Positions 1-11,934 of a stretch of DNA of 64,000 nucleotides are shown here, one piece after another (within the stretch, counting starts at the first letter, position 1; each line of letters begins with the position of its first letter). Position numbers and translations under genes: made by a program. The DNA is taken from positions 12,573,278 to 12,637,277 of the forward strand of contig NC_088297.1 in the NCBI RefSeq assembly GCF_032854445.1. The letters run 5' to 3'. The notes below the pieces were generated by a model that ran no database searches, was not told where the DNA came from, and worked only from the letters and a program-made list of their open reading frames with translations. Origin of the DNA: Liolophura sinensis. Its lineage: Eukaryota > Mollusca > Polyplacophora > Chitonida > Chitonidae.

Positions 1-356
1 GGGCCGTGCCGACTTCATTGTTCCGCCTGAGCTGTTTTCGAGGGCTCGATATCAATGAACGATCGACAATGCTCGTAAGACAGTTTGTCGGAGATTGCTT
101 ATTTTCCCGTGGCGCATTTGTGGCATACACGTTGAACTCATGTGAAAATGTACAGTTAATAAAGCTCTAAAAGGGTTTAAAACAATTTTCGCGGAGAGAG
201 ACAAGGAATGGCTGTTAAAGCTACAACACAAGTGCATCTTCTCATCGTCTTTTAGACCAAGATTCTGTCAGCTTCGTTGTGCTGTCTACGACTGATGTGA
301 ATATTGACCCCTTTCTGGTGTAAATTTGGACAAGTGTATTCAACGAAGAAGAATTC
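1..356. other. No gene seen
   Basis: Unique-looking sequence without a recognisable exon or repeat. It runs into the 24-bp array that follows. Confidence 0.5.
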
Positions 357-1150
357 GACTATAAGCCAGTGAATGAATTTGACAATAAGCGAGTGAGTGA
401 ATTTGACCACAAGCGACTGAGTGAATTTGACAGTAAGCGAGTGAGTGGATTTGACTGTAAGCCAGTGAGTGAATTTGACAATAAGCAAGAGAGTGAATCT
501 GATCATAAGCGAGTGAGTGAATTTGACTATAAGCGAGTGAATGAATTTGACAATAAGCGAGTGTGTGCATTTGACAATAAGCAAGTGAGTGAATTTCATC
601 ATAAGCGAGAGTGTGAATATGACAATAAGCGAGTGAATGAATTTGACAATAAGCGAGTGAGTGAATTTGACAATAAGCGAGTGAATGAATTTGACAATAA
701 GCGAGTGAGTGAATTTGACCGTAAGCGAGTGAGTGAATTTGACCGTAAGGGAGTGAGAGAATTTGACAGTAAGCGAGTGAGTGGATTTGACTATAAGCGA
801 GTGAGTGAATTTGACAATAAGCGAGTGAGAGAATTTGACAATAAGCGAGTGAGTGAATTTGACTATAAGCGAGTGAGTGAATTTGACCATAAGCGACTGA
901 GTGAATTTGACAGTAAGCGAGTGAGTGGATTTGACTATAAGCCAGTGAGTGAATTTGACAATAAGCGAGTGAGAGAATTTGACAATAAGCGAGTAAGTGG
1001 ATTTGACCATAAGCGAGTGAATGAATTTGACTATAAGCGAGTGAATGAATTTGACAATAAGCGAATGAGTGGATCTGACCATAAGCGATTGTGTGAATTT
1101 GACCTTAAGCGATTGTGTAAATTTGACGGTAAGGGAGTGAGTGAATTTGA
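357..1150. repeat. 24-bp minisatellite, about 33 copies
   Basis: Tandem units of 24 bp built on AAGCGAGTGAGTGAATTTGA followed by a variable four-base step such as CAAT, CCAT, CTAT or CAGT. Because 24 is a multiple of three and the unit holds no stop in several frames, long open frames run through it on both strands: + to 1181, giving an 8-residue repeat of the type SEFDNKRV, and - from 1196 to 252. The + frame has no ATG upstream; a stop at 321-323 is followed directly by the open stretch. Base changes between units fall on all codon positions and mostly change the amino acid, which argues against selection on a protein. I read it as a non-coding minisatellite. Confidence 0.9.
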
Positions 1151-1181
1151 ATATTTGACGTTTTCCAAGTCCGAACAGTGA

Positions 1182-1905
1182 TGATTCACGGGACAATTTA
1201 GTGATAATCCAGGAGCTGTTTTATGTAGACTGTGTACAGTATGACCATGCCATAGCTTTAGAATAAAGTTTATATAGTCGCCTTGCAAATGTGTGTTCGC
1301 GCTGATCCCATTAGGTGTATTTAAGCTAATTACCTTTGTTTTACCGATAGGCCAAAGTCATTCCAGTCAGCAATATTTGCATTCTCGTAGCAGCTTTGAC
1401 AAACATTATACGACCACATAAATGTAGCACCACGTGTTTGACTTTTGAACTTTCTCAGTGCACATGGCCTAGCCACGTTTTTGTAACGATGACATTGCAA
1501 AACTTTAAGGCTTCTGAAAAGCATGACATAGGTTAACATCTCAAGTCCTCGTGCCAGGTTTCATGGAAATAAACACCACACCAATGGGAAGTACTTTCCC
1601 ATTGGGTAACTTCACTCGACCAGCACGACATATTTTGAAAGGTCGAAAAAGTTAGGAGAAAGTAGGGAATTGTTCAGATGTGCTTCGTGAAGTTGTGGCA
1701 AAATTCCCCTCTGATTTAAGAGAGAGAATGTAGAAGCTACATAAGTGGCTATCATGCATGGTTATGTTACAGTAAAGATACCTGAAATCTATGACACGTG
1801 TCCTATTAGACGTATTCATGTCGTTCTAACTATCATGAGGCAAAGCTATGGTACTACTGTGGCTACCACGGCTACATATACATGTATCTTTTGTAATCAC
1901 GGTCT
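1182..1905. other. No gene seen
   Basis: Mixed-composition intergenic sequence. A short imperfect hairpin surrounds a repeated TTCCCATTGG motif near 1583-1610. No exon or known repeat was recognised. Confidence 0.4.
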
Positions 1906-2165
1906 GGGCCTCCATGCCTCAGTTGGTTAGCGCGCTAGCGCAGCATAATGGCCCAGAAGCCTCCCACCAATGCGGTCGCTGTGGGTTCAAGTCCAGCTCA
2001 TATACTGGCTTCCTCTCCGGCCGTACGTGGGAAGGTCTGGCAGAAACCTGTGCAAACCTTCCCGGGGCTGTGCCCGGTTTCCTCCCACCATAATGCTGGC
2101 CGCCGTCATATAAGTGAACTATTCTTGAGTGCGGCGTAAAACATCAATCAAATAAATAAATAAAC
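1906..2165 (+). mobile_element. SINE-A copy (tRNA-derived), near full length
   Basis: Starts with the tRNA-like head GGCCTCC...CTCAGTTGGTTAGCGCGC (A-box-like). A B-box-like GGTTCAAGTCC follows near 1984. The body has the conserved core around TCCGGCCGTACGTGGGAAGG and the 3' part CTGGCCGCCGTCATATAAGTG, ending in an AAATAAAT-type tail. This is the commonest repeat in the window, with about two dozen copies and fragments. Confidence 0.88.
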
Positions 2166-2280
2166 AAATTGAAGCTACAGTCAACCTTGCCTCCTACATA
2201 AGTTTGTTGTTCAAAGCATGCACCGTCAAGTACAGTAGTGTACGGTGTTCTAGCACACATGTCAAACTAAGATGTGCATT

Positions 2281-2425
2281 CTACCGAATCCGAAGTCCAC
2301 CTCGCAAGCGGAAGAACAGAGGTTAAATGAGGTAAATTGACGAGGCCGTTTTTCAAAAGTTACGCGTGATCATTTGCCAACTATGACACTGTCGTTACTA
2401 CTTTAGTTTTACTCTCTATGCTCTG
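2281..2425 (-). repeat. tRNA-like relic followed by element C fragment
   Basis: 2281-2320 resembles the anticodon-arm region of a tRNA-Arg-like SINE head read on the minus strand (shared with 5870-5885). From about 2325 the sequence matches, in reverse, the dispersed element called C here: GACAGTGTCATAGTTGGCAA on the minus strand, then the GGCCTCGTCAATTTACCTC block. Confidence 0.5.
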
Positions 2426-2429
2426 AGCC

Positions 2430-4340
2430 ATTTATTATATAGCTTATTATATAGCATAAAATTTGACCTCACGGAATCGGCCCTTTGGTATCTCTTCTCA
2501 CTTATGAATATATCAGGTTAATATGTTGCCATGGTAACGGTGAAATCGTCAGTTGAGTTTCTACCTACAAAACGGCCAAAATCAATCATTCTTAATAGAT
2601 TTTTGTTGAACCTATGCTGTTTTCCACATTAGTTGTTGGCCTATATTTAATTAAGTCATTAAACTTTGAATCGTTTGTAAAGATCCCCGGCTTCAGGGAT
2701 CTCTGTAAAGTTACACTGGTATGACGCCTTCGTAACACTGGCACTGAATGATTTATAGCCTCTTTTTTACAGCATTTTTGTACATCTTTTCCATTTGCTT
2801 TTGTGTATTTACAGACTATAAATACTATAAAGGCATGTATAGTAACATATGCCATAATCTTTCATCAGAAGTTGATGAATCGGTATCATAGGAATATCGA
2901 TAGCTCGATAGGTTCGGACAGACTAGGCACATTCAGCACAACATCTGTGACTTTCATGTTCCATTCAACGCAATTTTACCTGGAAGGTCAAGCCATTCAT
3001 ACCAAAAAGCTATAAATCTAAACATACATTTTAATGAGCAAAAATTGCAAAATCACTTTGCTTATTACAAGAGATACCTGACGTAGCAATTCTTTGTATG
3101 TGATAAGTAGTTTGCCTGCGGTTCACGTCTTTCATTTTGACGACATTTTGACCGACATAGTTGAGAGTATATACAAAATATTAATTCACATATCTCTATC
3201 CTTTGTTCGGCGGATCTGACCAACCTTCACGTTTTTATAGCTTACCATGATCGAGCGGAATATACGAGCAGGCGATGTCTTTCTTTGCTGATGTAAACTC
3301 ATACCTTTATTTAGTCACACCTGGCTTCACATTTTATCACACCTGCCGAGAATAACTCGGTCACCAACTTCTGAGTGAACTTGTGGGGTGGTCTGTCTAG
3401 GTCTAGGACTTAAAAAAAACTTATCTAAAAATGGGTAAAAACGACGCACACGTATGAATGTTCAATTTGCAATTTTTGTTGTTAATCAACCGTGGTAATA
3501 AGGTATGCGCAAAGTATTTGTTTGGAAAAAAAACAAAAATCCCCCCCCCCCCCAACAAAAAAAACAACAAAAAACAAACAAACAAAAAAAATGAAAACAA
3601 AGAAAAGACCCAGTTATACATGTATATATGTCTGCTACATGTTCTACTTCAATTCATAAACTTGACGGTCACAACTTTAAATGTATTATTGTTTTCTTCC
3701 GCGTTCAAATGAGTCGGTCCAGTATAGCCACTGAGGCCATATTTGAATATCTTTACCATACTGACAATAAATAAATCTGTATCTGTGTATTTATCTGAAC
3801 GGCTGTACACATCTGTAGACATACACATGTATCTGTGGCCGCAATCCTCACATAGATCGTGATGAGCTCACTTTTTGGAATTTTCGAATTCGACCAGCCG
3901 TGACAAAATACAACCTCTAGGTTACGGGTTAATCTATTTAATAGCTGTTTGACGAACGAGTGAAAAGCAGGGGTGTGCCGAAAACGAGGGAGTGAGGAGC
4001 AAGATAGATCGAGACAAATATTGTCATACCCTACTTAATTTGTAGGTTGGAGCCTGGAGCAGAACCTATGGTGTAGAAACCTTAGTTTGTGGAGAGAGTT
4101 GGATAAAAAAAGAAGGATGAATAAATGATTGAAATGTTAGGATTAAACGCCATGTTGGTGTTATTTCGGCCATGTGGTCACGAGAACATATTAGAACCAG
4201 AGAACTGTGTTTCTTTCGAGATGAGGATGATGACATGCAAAAAATCAGAACAAACAGGAGACTCTTCTTTAATGTTGTTGTTTTACAATAACGTGGGAAA
4301 TATCAGTAAATATAATTCAGTGAAACATTAAAGTTTACAA
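2430..4340. other. No gene seen; C-run and A-rich tract
   Basis: No exon recognised. At 3527-3604 there is a run of fourteen C flanked by A-rich sequence with repeated AAACAAA. The rest is AT-rich intergenic sequence. Confidence 0.4.
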
Positions 4341-4640
4341 AATAGAGAGGAAAACTAGAGTATCGACGACGGGGTGATAGTTAGTCAATGGGTCACACGA
4401 ACCGGTGAATTACGGTCTCTTGTCAGTTTCCCTGAGTTAGGGTTTTATCCTAAGTGTTTCAGATGTAAAGTCTTTAATAGCAGCAACACTTGCCCCCCCC
4501 CCCCTCCCCAATTTAGGCATAAAATGTGGAGTTGTGAATTACAATGTATTTGGCGTCACTGGTCTAGAATTACTCAAAATGCTATGTTGTCATCATACGT
4601 AACAAACAGGCACATTAAAACAACGCAAGATGTCATACGA
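4341..4640 (+). repeat. Dispersed element C, plus copy
   Basis: Carries the element C signature in order: a GTATCGACGACGGGGTGATAG block (degenerate AGCGACGACAGTGTGATAG), then CACACGAACCGGTGAATTAC, GGTTTTATCCTAAGTG, and the distal block GGCGTCACTGGTCTAGAATT. The element has no coding capacity that I can see. At least ten copies or fragments occur in both orientations in the window. A ten-C run sits inside this copy. Confidence 0.7.
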
Positions 4641-4948
4641 AACTGTAAATGGGTATAGCACATCGAAAGCAAATTTGTGTTTTAAACGATGTAGAACTAT
4701 TCTGTTCACGAGGCATACGCAGCATAGCTTAAGACTGTTAAGATAACATATAGCTTGTCAATGTAAAGTCTGCTTAATATCAATTTAACCATAGTCATAA
4801 ACGATAGATGAAATGGTCGGCTGCGATAGTTTATGACATGTATAAAATCACTCTCGGTAAAATGTAAGTAGTTACTTTATCACACGTGTCAATGAATAAA
4901 TGCTTTATCTCTATATGTATAATGGATGGAGGATTTACTTTGTGGATC

Positions 4949-5193
4949 GGGGCCTCCGTGGTTCAGTTGGTTAGCGCGGAGCGTAATGACCCACGAGCCT
5001 CTCATAAATGCGGTCGCTGTGAGTTCAACTCCAGCTCATGCTGGCTTCCTCTCTGGCCGTACGTGGGAAGGTCTTGCAGTACCCTGCGGATGGTCGTGGG
5101 TTTCCCCCGGGCTCTGCCCGGTTTCCTCCGACCACAATGCTGGCCGCCGTCGTATAAGTGAAATATTCTTGAGCACGGCGTAGAAAACCAATC

Positions 5194-5224
<31 letters not shown>

Positions 5225-5225
5225 A
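4949..5225 (+). mobile_element. SINE-A copy, full length
   Basis: Head GGGGCCTCCGTGGTTCAGTT, B-box-like GAGTTCAACTCC, conserved core and 3' CTGGCCGCCGTCGTATAAGT, then a long (AAAT)n tail. Eight bases are missing in the head after TTAGCGCG compared with other copies. The 15 bases before it (TTTACTTTGTGGATC) also precede the next copy at 5357. Confidence 0.9.
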
Positions 5226-5344
5226 TTAAATTAAGACGTGTTTATGTTTGGACTGCAAAGACAATGTCACTAATATTTAAACTCTCCGAGTTTTTGTCTT
5301 CAGTATTACCTTTCAAATCCCTTCTATCACATTTTACTTTGTGG

Positions 5345-5622
5345 ATCACACCAGGAGGGGCCTCCTGTCGGTTAGCGCGCTAGCGCAGCGTAATGACCCA
5401 GGAGCCTCTCACCAATGCGGTCGCTGTGAGTTCAAGTCCAGCTCATGCTGGCTTCCTCTCTGGCCGTAAGTGGGAAGGTCTTCCAGCAACCTGCGGATGG
5501 TCGTGGGTTTCCCCCGGGCTGTGCCCGGTTTCCACCCACCATAATGCTGGCCGCCGTCGTATAAGTGAAATATTCTTGACTACGGCGTAAAACACCAATC
5601 AAAAAAAAAAATCACACCAGGA
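5345..5622 (+). mobile_element. SINE-A copy with 12-bp target-site duplication
   Basis: The SINE body is 5357-5610. ATCACACCAGGA occurs immediately before it (5345-5356) and immediately after its A-rich tail (5611-5622), the direct repeat expected of target-primed insertion. The interrupted target reads GTGGATCACACCAGGA continuing into TTTGAACTCG, which itself looks like an older minus-strand tRNA-like repeat. Confidence 0.93.
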
Positions 5623-5817
5623 TTTGAACTCGTATCTGCACAGACCATGTCGAGTACATGTAGTGAGCTATAGAAAATTCACACTAGAATCAGGACTGGA
5701 AGACTTCTGCCGTTACACTCCTGTCCACCTTAATCCTTCCTCTCCTCCATGACACACCCACATTAACAGGCCCAGATCCCCACGCTTCTTGAACTGTGTT
5801 TGGTCACAGCATTAGTG

Positions 5818-5912
5818 TAATAAATGGAGGACTGATAGTGTGGGTCATACCAGGACTTGCACTCGGATCCGAAGTCCAGCGCTCTACAGACTGAACTGAA
5901 GAGAAAGTACGG
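5818..5912 (-). repeat. tRNA-like SINE head relic (Arg-like)
   Basis: Read on the minus strand, it shows GTAGAGCGCTGGACTTCGGA, which resembles a D-loop end plus an anticodon loop TTCGGAT (anticodon TCG), followed by GCAAGTCCTGG as a degenerate B box. It lacks a convincing acceptor stem, so I call it a SINE head or decayed tRNA copy, not a tRNA gene. Confidence 0.4.
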
Positions 5913-6087
5913 CTTAACGCATGTATGAGCACGGAAAAACTGCTCCGGTTTTACATATACACATGTACTGTGGTCATGTGTTAACGCTACACTTTTTGAC
6001 TACCATTTTTTACCCTTTTTTGTGTTAAAAAGAAAAAACATTAAGAATGAAACAAACATCAGTAGAAAGATCATTTCTAATTAATTT

Positions 6088-6325
<238 letters not shown>

Positions 6326-6329
6326 AGTT

Positions 6330-7270
6330 TACAAAGGATCTGATAATTTATTAGCGTTATGCAGTAAATATGCACAGAACCATGTTTTAATATTCTGTCT
6401 GTGCATCAGACATTAGAGCAGAGGAGTTGCTGGAAATAAACTATGTTACTTATGCTGTACAGATATATATAAGATAGGTAACTACGCTCTAACTATTGAT
6501 GGATTCGTCAGTTGAGCTCGCCATCTCCATCTTGTCTTGGAAGTCCTCATCAGTGACGTCAGCAGAACCTAGCTACTGAGTTCCGATATATACGTACTTG
6601 TAGGCCGTCACAGTATGCAGAGGTCCATAGTCTGTATTCTGTTTGATTGCTAATTATGTTTATTCACCGGCGTTTCTAAGAGAAGGTGGGGGAGTGTTAA
6701 GGGGGAGGGGGGAGTGAGGTATGCTCTTGAGGATGTGAACATCTGTGGCTCTAGACTGTATAGTCACCAATCTTTGTCATTCCCGATCATGCTCCCCGTA
6801 AAAGTTGTTTTTCAGACATGCTCCTGCATCATAGACAAGTGCGATCAATACTCGCAGGTTAGGCCATCTCACCTGGCGGCATACTCTTTGATGACATAAA
6901 CATCTCAGCTATACAGGTGAGCCATTAGGGCACACTATCCAAGATGCGGTTTTTTCCCCGAGCACACGCGCTGCCGGCAGACACGAGATTGAAAGGTCAC
7001 GTGGTTGCGTAGTTGACGTCTTCAGCACAGTGTGAATCTTTGGCTCCGGCTTAAAATCCGTATCTCCAGGGTGCTCCGATAATGGCCTCATCACAATCGC
7101 CTCATTCGTGGCACAGCAACTCCCACTTATCATGATTACCTGCCAGGCTTCGACGCAAGAAAGCCTTATTAGTCTTATAATCAAATACAAAATGCCGTAA
7201 AAAGGGTTGGAATGATTTCCGTTAGATACATGATTTATACTATAGGATAAAATTATCCATGTGATAACTT
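6330..7270. other. No gene seen
   Basis: No recognisable exon. A minus-strand open frame at 6909-7190 has no family features. A G-rich stretch lies at 6684-6716. Confidence 0.4.
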
Positions 7271-7283
7271 TTTTATTTATTTA

Positions 7284-7645
7284 TAGATACCATACAATGA
7301 ACATAAGCTGATTTTGTTTCTCTCATGTGGAGAATTTAATAACTTTACGCTCATGGTTATTACGTGGATTAATTACACTAAGTATTAAATTTGCTCCCTA
7401 TAAGTAATCTTTCTTTTTTATACTCATGCATAGCATGCGATGAAAATAAACACACTTTTTCTCATGTGGAGAATTTAAGAAATTTCCCTTTATAGTTTTT
7501 ACGTGGATTCATTATACTAAGTATTAAATTTGCTCCCTATGAGTAATCTTTTTATCTTTCTTTCTTTCTTTAATTCATAGATACCATGCCAAGAAAATAA
7601 GCTGATTTTTAATTTCTCATGTCGGGAAAATTAATAATTACCGCT
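7284..7645. repeat. Tandem duplication, about 2.5 units of 140-155 bp
   Basis: TCTCATGTGGAGAATTTAA occurs at 7321 and 7460 and in weaker form at 7616. ACTAAGTATTAAATTTGCTC occurs in the first two units. Units also share AGATACCAT...AAAATAAGCTGATTTT. No coding content. Confidence 0.75.
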
Positions 7646-7649
7646 AGGT

Positions 7650-8295
7650 CGTGACAAAACTATTTGTGTAATAGATGACAGGCCTAAGTGTCGGCGGGAT
7701 AACCAGGCCCATCATGCAGGATTTTATGTGACCCTTCATATTTGTACGAAATTGTTATTCTATACTGCGTCAATGATGGAAATTTTCGAAATTGTTCACA
7801 AAACATGATTAGTCAAAAATAGTTGTATTATGTTACACGTGATGAAATTTAGTTAAATCAGAGTTGAATTCAGTACACATGTGATATATTCATTTATCGA
7901 ATTCGGTTTCTTGAAAGTTCGACTTTTTGTTGCACAAAGTTATGTAAAAATGCACGCGAGTAATGCAACACCCGCCGTGCAACGTGATGATTATTTCGTT
8001 ATAATGTAATATCACTGTGAGGGCCAGCTTGCAAACGCCGTGCAATGATTTGGGGAGGGCGGGGGGGGGGGGGGGGGGAGTTGCGTAACAAAGATACAGA
8101 AAGACAGACAGACGAACGTCGGTGGTAGTTGTGTCAGGCCTGTGATCGACTTGTAACTGATGGTGATGCTGAAAGCGACTGCTTGTGTGCACATGCGCAA
8201 TCGTACGCTTCTGAAAGCAATTTACCAAAGGTCCAAGGTTTCCATCATGCAATGTCCCGTTTGTTATCGAAACAGCATTAACCTACACAAAGGCT
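7650..8295. other. No gene seen; long G run
   Basis: No exon recognised. A G-rich tract with a long uninterrupted G run lies at about 8056-8079. Confidence 0.4.
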
Positions 8296-8299
8296 CTAA

Positions 8300-8570
8300 G
8301 ACTTTCGAAGTCGGAAGACCCAGGATGAAACAGGACTACCAAAGACTTTCAAAATGGTACTTGTTGCTACTTCGCCTGGAGTTCAGCACTGAGAGGTTAG
8401 AGCAAGGCAACAGGGATGGTTGGCCCGACGTCAGTGTCTGGTGTCTTGGCATGATGCTTTAGTCGCGCCGGCATTTTGGCGGCATGGGCTCGTCTTACAC
8501 GAGAAGACACATTATATGTACACACACCTAATGACCCCTTGTCGTCATATGACTGAAAAATTGTTAACAG
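8300..8570 (+). mobile_element. Dispersed repeat D, plus copy
   Basis: Shares with 21195-21470, 61555-61850 (reverse) and 63028-63200 the blocks ATGGTACTTGTTGCTRCYTCGC, GCACTGAGAGGTTAGAGCAA, GGTTGGCCCGACGTCAGT and CGTCATATGACTGAAAAATT. It is SINE-like and non-coding. The open frames over it are accidental. Confidence 0.7.
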
Positions 8571-8574
8571 GTGG

Positions 8575-10015
8575 TTTGCAATGGCAGCCATCTTTGATGT
8601 AGGACCGAGTATCGCCCACTGGGAGTCTATTGTTAGAGGTGTCATAAGCTGGGCAGAGGCCCTTGACTGATAAGGGCATAAAGTGGGCAATATATACAAA
8701 CTTAACTCAAAGATAGCTGTCATTGCAAGCAATGTATTACCACGTAAAACCCAAAGGATGCGTATTCTATCAAGCACTGCAATAAGCCTTGAACAATGCA
8801 TATATCTATTATGCAGTTTGTTATATAACACGTATGTTTTTTTTTTTATTTCTACACACGTTGAATAATAATAATAATTACATCTTTACACGAAAATATA
8901 GATTACATCAAACGGCAAATTTCTGTACGCTACCCGGTGGCGGTTACATTACTGGTTCATTGCATCAGAATGTGGTATAAACATGCATTTATTTAGCTTA
9001 TCGAACAAATTTTTTTTATATTTTCTTGAGTGCATGCCTAACGACATTTTTGTTTTATCTTTCGTTCTTTTCGTTTGGATTTAAACATTTCTTTTATTTT
9101 ATACCTATTTATAAACGACGGCATAACTTCAAAAATGCACATGGCCTGCATGCGTGCTTTTAGCTTATTCTGCAATGACTACCCGAACTGTCCACTCTTT
9201 TGTTCACCGAGGTAAAACTCCTACCAGCGAACTCACTACTCCTGTGGCCTAGGGTACAATAAGCTCTAGACGATCTTCTAATATGGCCGCTCGCACCGTC
9301 CAACATTCACTGAAGACCCCTTGCCTTTCCTCAATGTCGTGTGCAAAGTGCGAGAGTTTTCCTCTCCATCGTAAAGCTAACCGTCATCGTATACATGTGA
9401 GTGAAAAAGTACGACAGTAATCAACAATAAAATAAATATATAAATAAAATATAACTTGAAGTTTTCTGCTTTGCTTGTAGACCAACTCTTCTGGTCACAA
9501 CAATTTCGTATAGTAAGATGAAATCTCAGGTTAAGTCCAGTATGATAACACTTGTCATACCTCGCCACCCCCCTCTGCCCAACCCCCATTAACACTCCAC
9601 TGAAACTTAAGATGCATTCAACAGCTGAGAACAAACACTGAGCGAATTTAGCCCTGTCTTAAGATGCAAGGCCATGTCACGTACTGCTGTTGAACGCAGC
9701 GAATGCGTTGTAGAGATCTAAACTCGGTGAGAGATATTCGTATATAAAAGATCAAGGGTAAATCGACATCGCTTGTCAATAACGGAAAAACAGAAGCTTC
9801 GCTGGTCGAGCGACCTTGACCGGGAGAGTCGAGACCCTCACTTCCTATCTCAAAGACTAGCTGAGCACTCCTAAAGTAGTAACCCGGGCGAGGTACATTC
9901 ATCGTGTTGAAGTAGATGGCCACGTTACATATATCAACAGTTGCAATGAACAGTTTCAATACTTTGCGTCTTTCCAACATCACTGAAAACTGTTGGATGC
10001 TTCTCTTTGCATGTT
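8575..10015. other. No gene seen
   Basis: AT-rich intergenic sequence with T-rich tracts (8835-8850, 9011-9020). No exon or clear repeat recognised. Confidence 0.4.
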
Positions 10016-10180
10016 TTCGTCCTATTTTCGTACTTTATATGCTTTGTCTTAGTTCTTTGGTGGTTGGTGTTATGGATCGTTTTGGGAATTGGCCTCTGCA
10101 TTTATTGACCTCGAGCGTCCTTATCGGTTGACAAATGGTATACCAATATCTGTTTCGATGCATACGTTCAGGTGCACTGT
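10015..10180 (+). repeat. Dispersed repeat E, copy 1
   Basis: Shares TTAGTTCTTTGGTGGTTGGT, then GTTTTGGGAATTGG and a GACCT...AATGGTATACCAAT segment, with the copies near 11760 and 18960. Function and class unknown. Confidence 0.6.
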
Positions 10181-10318
10181 CATTTGACTCCACAGGGCGA
10201 ATCTGTCCAATTATTTGTTATGCGCTGATTGCGTATGTTGTCCAAAGCGTACATATATGTCTGAGCCAGCATCGGCAACTTAGTAGTAATTCAGCCGTTT
10301 TAACTTCTGAATCGAGAA

Positions 10319-10415
10319 TAATTTCCTCCCACTATAATGTTGGCGGTCGTCGTATAAGTGAAATATTCTTGAGTATGGCGTAAAACACCAATCACATAAA
10401 TAAATAAATAAATAT
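10319..10415 (+). mobile_element. SINE-A 3' fragment
   Basis: Begins in TTTCCTCCCACTATAATGTT and runs through CGTCGTATAAGTGAAATATT to an (AAAT)n tail. Confidence 0.85.
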
Positions 10416-10419
10416 AGTC

Positions 10420-11640
10420 CGAATTATGGAAGATTTCGCCATACAAAGAAGTTCAACATTAATACATAATGTTCAGTGTCTTTGTCTTGAAGCGCCTTGA
10501 GCGAATATTAGAGAGCAAGTCTTAGTCGGATGCTAAGGCCTTTGCCTCTCAATCTAGGACGTGTAGTGGAGGTTCAAGACTAGCATTGTAAAGGACATTG
10601 GCAGACATCCTTCGCTTTCACTGTTCGTTGGGGCTTGGTAGCAGTGAGTGATCGTCGACGCTGATATGGCCACTTGAACAGTGTTATATTCGATGACGAA
10701 CTGTTTATATGTAGGTCAGTCACTTGCCAAAGGTCTACTGTTTATCTCAGACATTTCTTCTTTTTCTCGACCCATTATATTGACCGCCATCGATTAAGTG
10801 ATAAAATCTTGAATATAGCTTCAAGCAACAATCATTTGAGTGAATATATAAATAATTGAAGTAACTATATTTTGTTATTTGATTTTTATGCAATATTTTA
10901 AATATGGAAATAATTACTTCATTTTATCTGTATATAGTTTACTCCTTCAACGTTTGTCTCTCTGATGCATAGATTTTCAATTTCTTAACAGGACGACATC
11001 AAAATCTGCTTCAGGGATTCGTGAGAATATTGACTCGGGCGACAGTAATTCTATAGTTGTACCAGATCTGTGGATACATTCCAAGATCAAAGCGAAACCC
11101 CGCCTCTCAACATGAATTCTCTTAACGATGATAGGACTGACACCTGAACACGAGTTTTTGATACATTCAAATCTCATACTAATTCTATGCGACGAAACAG
11201 ACATTCGTATACAAGCTGTCAACTAAGATGCACGTTAAGCACGATTTCGCCTCACATGAATTCTGATGTGGTCATTTGCCTGTATCACTATATATTGAAC
11301 GAGTTGTTGCTGCTTGCAAGACGGTTGTCGCTCGTTACAGAGGTAATATTATGCATGGGGCACGTACATGAAAGAGAGAAACGATGGTTAGTGTCATGGC
11401 GTAACTAAACGGGGAAACAAAGTACTGTTTTAATGGTTCCCTTTCCCTTTTGATCTGTCATAGACCCTTGGAGACAACCCTGTGTATTAAGTGTATGCTC
11501 CGGGTTCAGGACAGGTGCACGAACTGTATCCAATACCGCTAAGCCTGGGGCTAGGGGCTGTAAAGGCAGCCATGCTTATTACATCTGCATGATGCCTTTA
11601 TAAACAGTTGCAATCAAGGCGCCACTGAGATACCTTGTTT
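10420..11640. other. No gene seen
   Basis: No exon recognised. 10765-10830 faintly resembles a decayed SINE-A 3' end (GACCGCCATCGATTAAGTGA). Confidence 0.35.
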
Positions 11641-11754
11641 AATTGTTATTTGACCTGGAACTCATTCATGGACTACGAATTTGAACTTTGATATGGAATT
11701 CACGCCTGGAATATCCACTGTCTGCCAGGCATCGTTGAACACTGATGACCACTT

Positions 11755-11930
11755 CTCTCTTGTGTGTTACCGACTTTATTCCCTATTTGTATACCTTTGT
11801 TTTTGGGAGATAGTGTTAAAAGTTGTTTTGGAAATGGATCTTGCGATTATCGACTTGGATCGCCCTTTACGAATGGTATACGAATGTCGAACATGACGCT
11901 TATATTTATGTACCAAACAAAGACGACTCG
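11755..11930 (+). repeat. Dispersed repeat E, copy 2
   Basis: Aligns with 10015-10180 and 18960-19130 over GTTGTTTTGGAAATGGATCT, CGACTTGGATCGCCCTT, ACGAATGGTATACGAAT and GACGCTTATATTTA. Confidence 0.6.
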
Positions 11931-11934
11931 GCAG

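Noticed and set aside
1906-2000. tRNA gene candidate at SINE heads (also 4949, 5357, 24996)
   Set aside because: A-box- and B-box-like blocks exist, but no cloverleaf with paired acceptor stem closes, and the same block sits at the head of many SINE copies.
6909-7190. 93-codon minus open frame
   Set aside because: No motif, no splice sites in support, no neighbour to join with.
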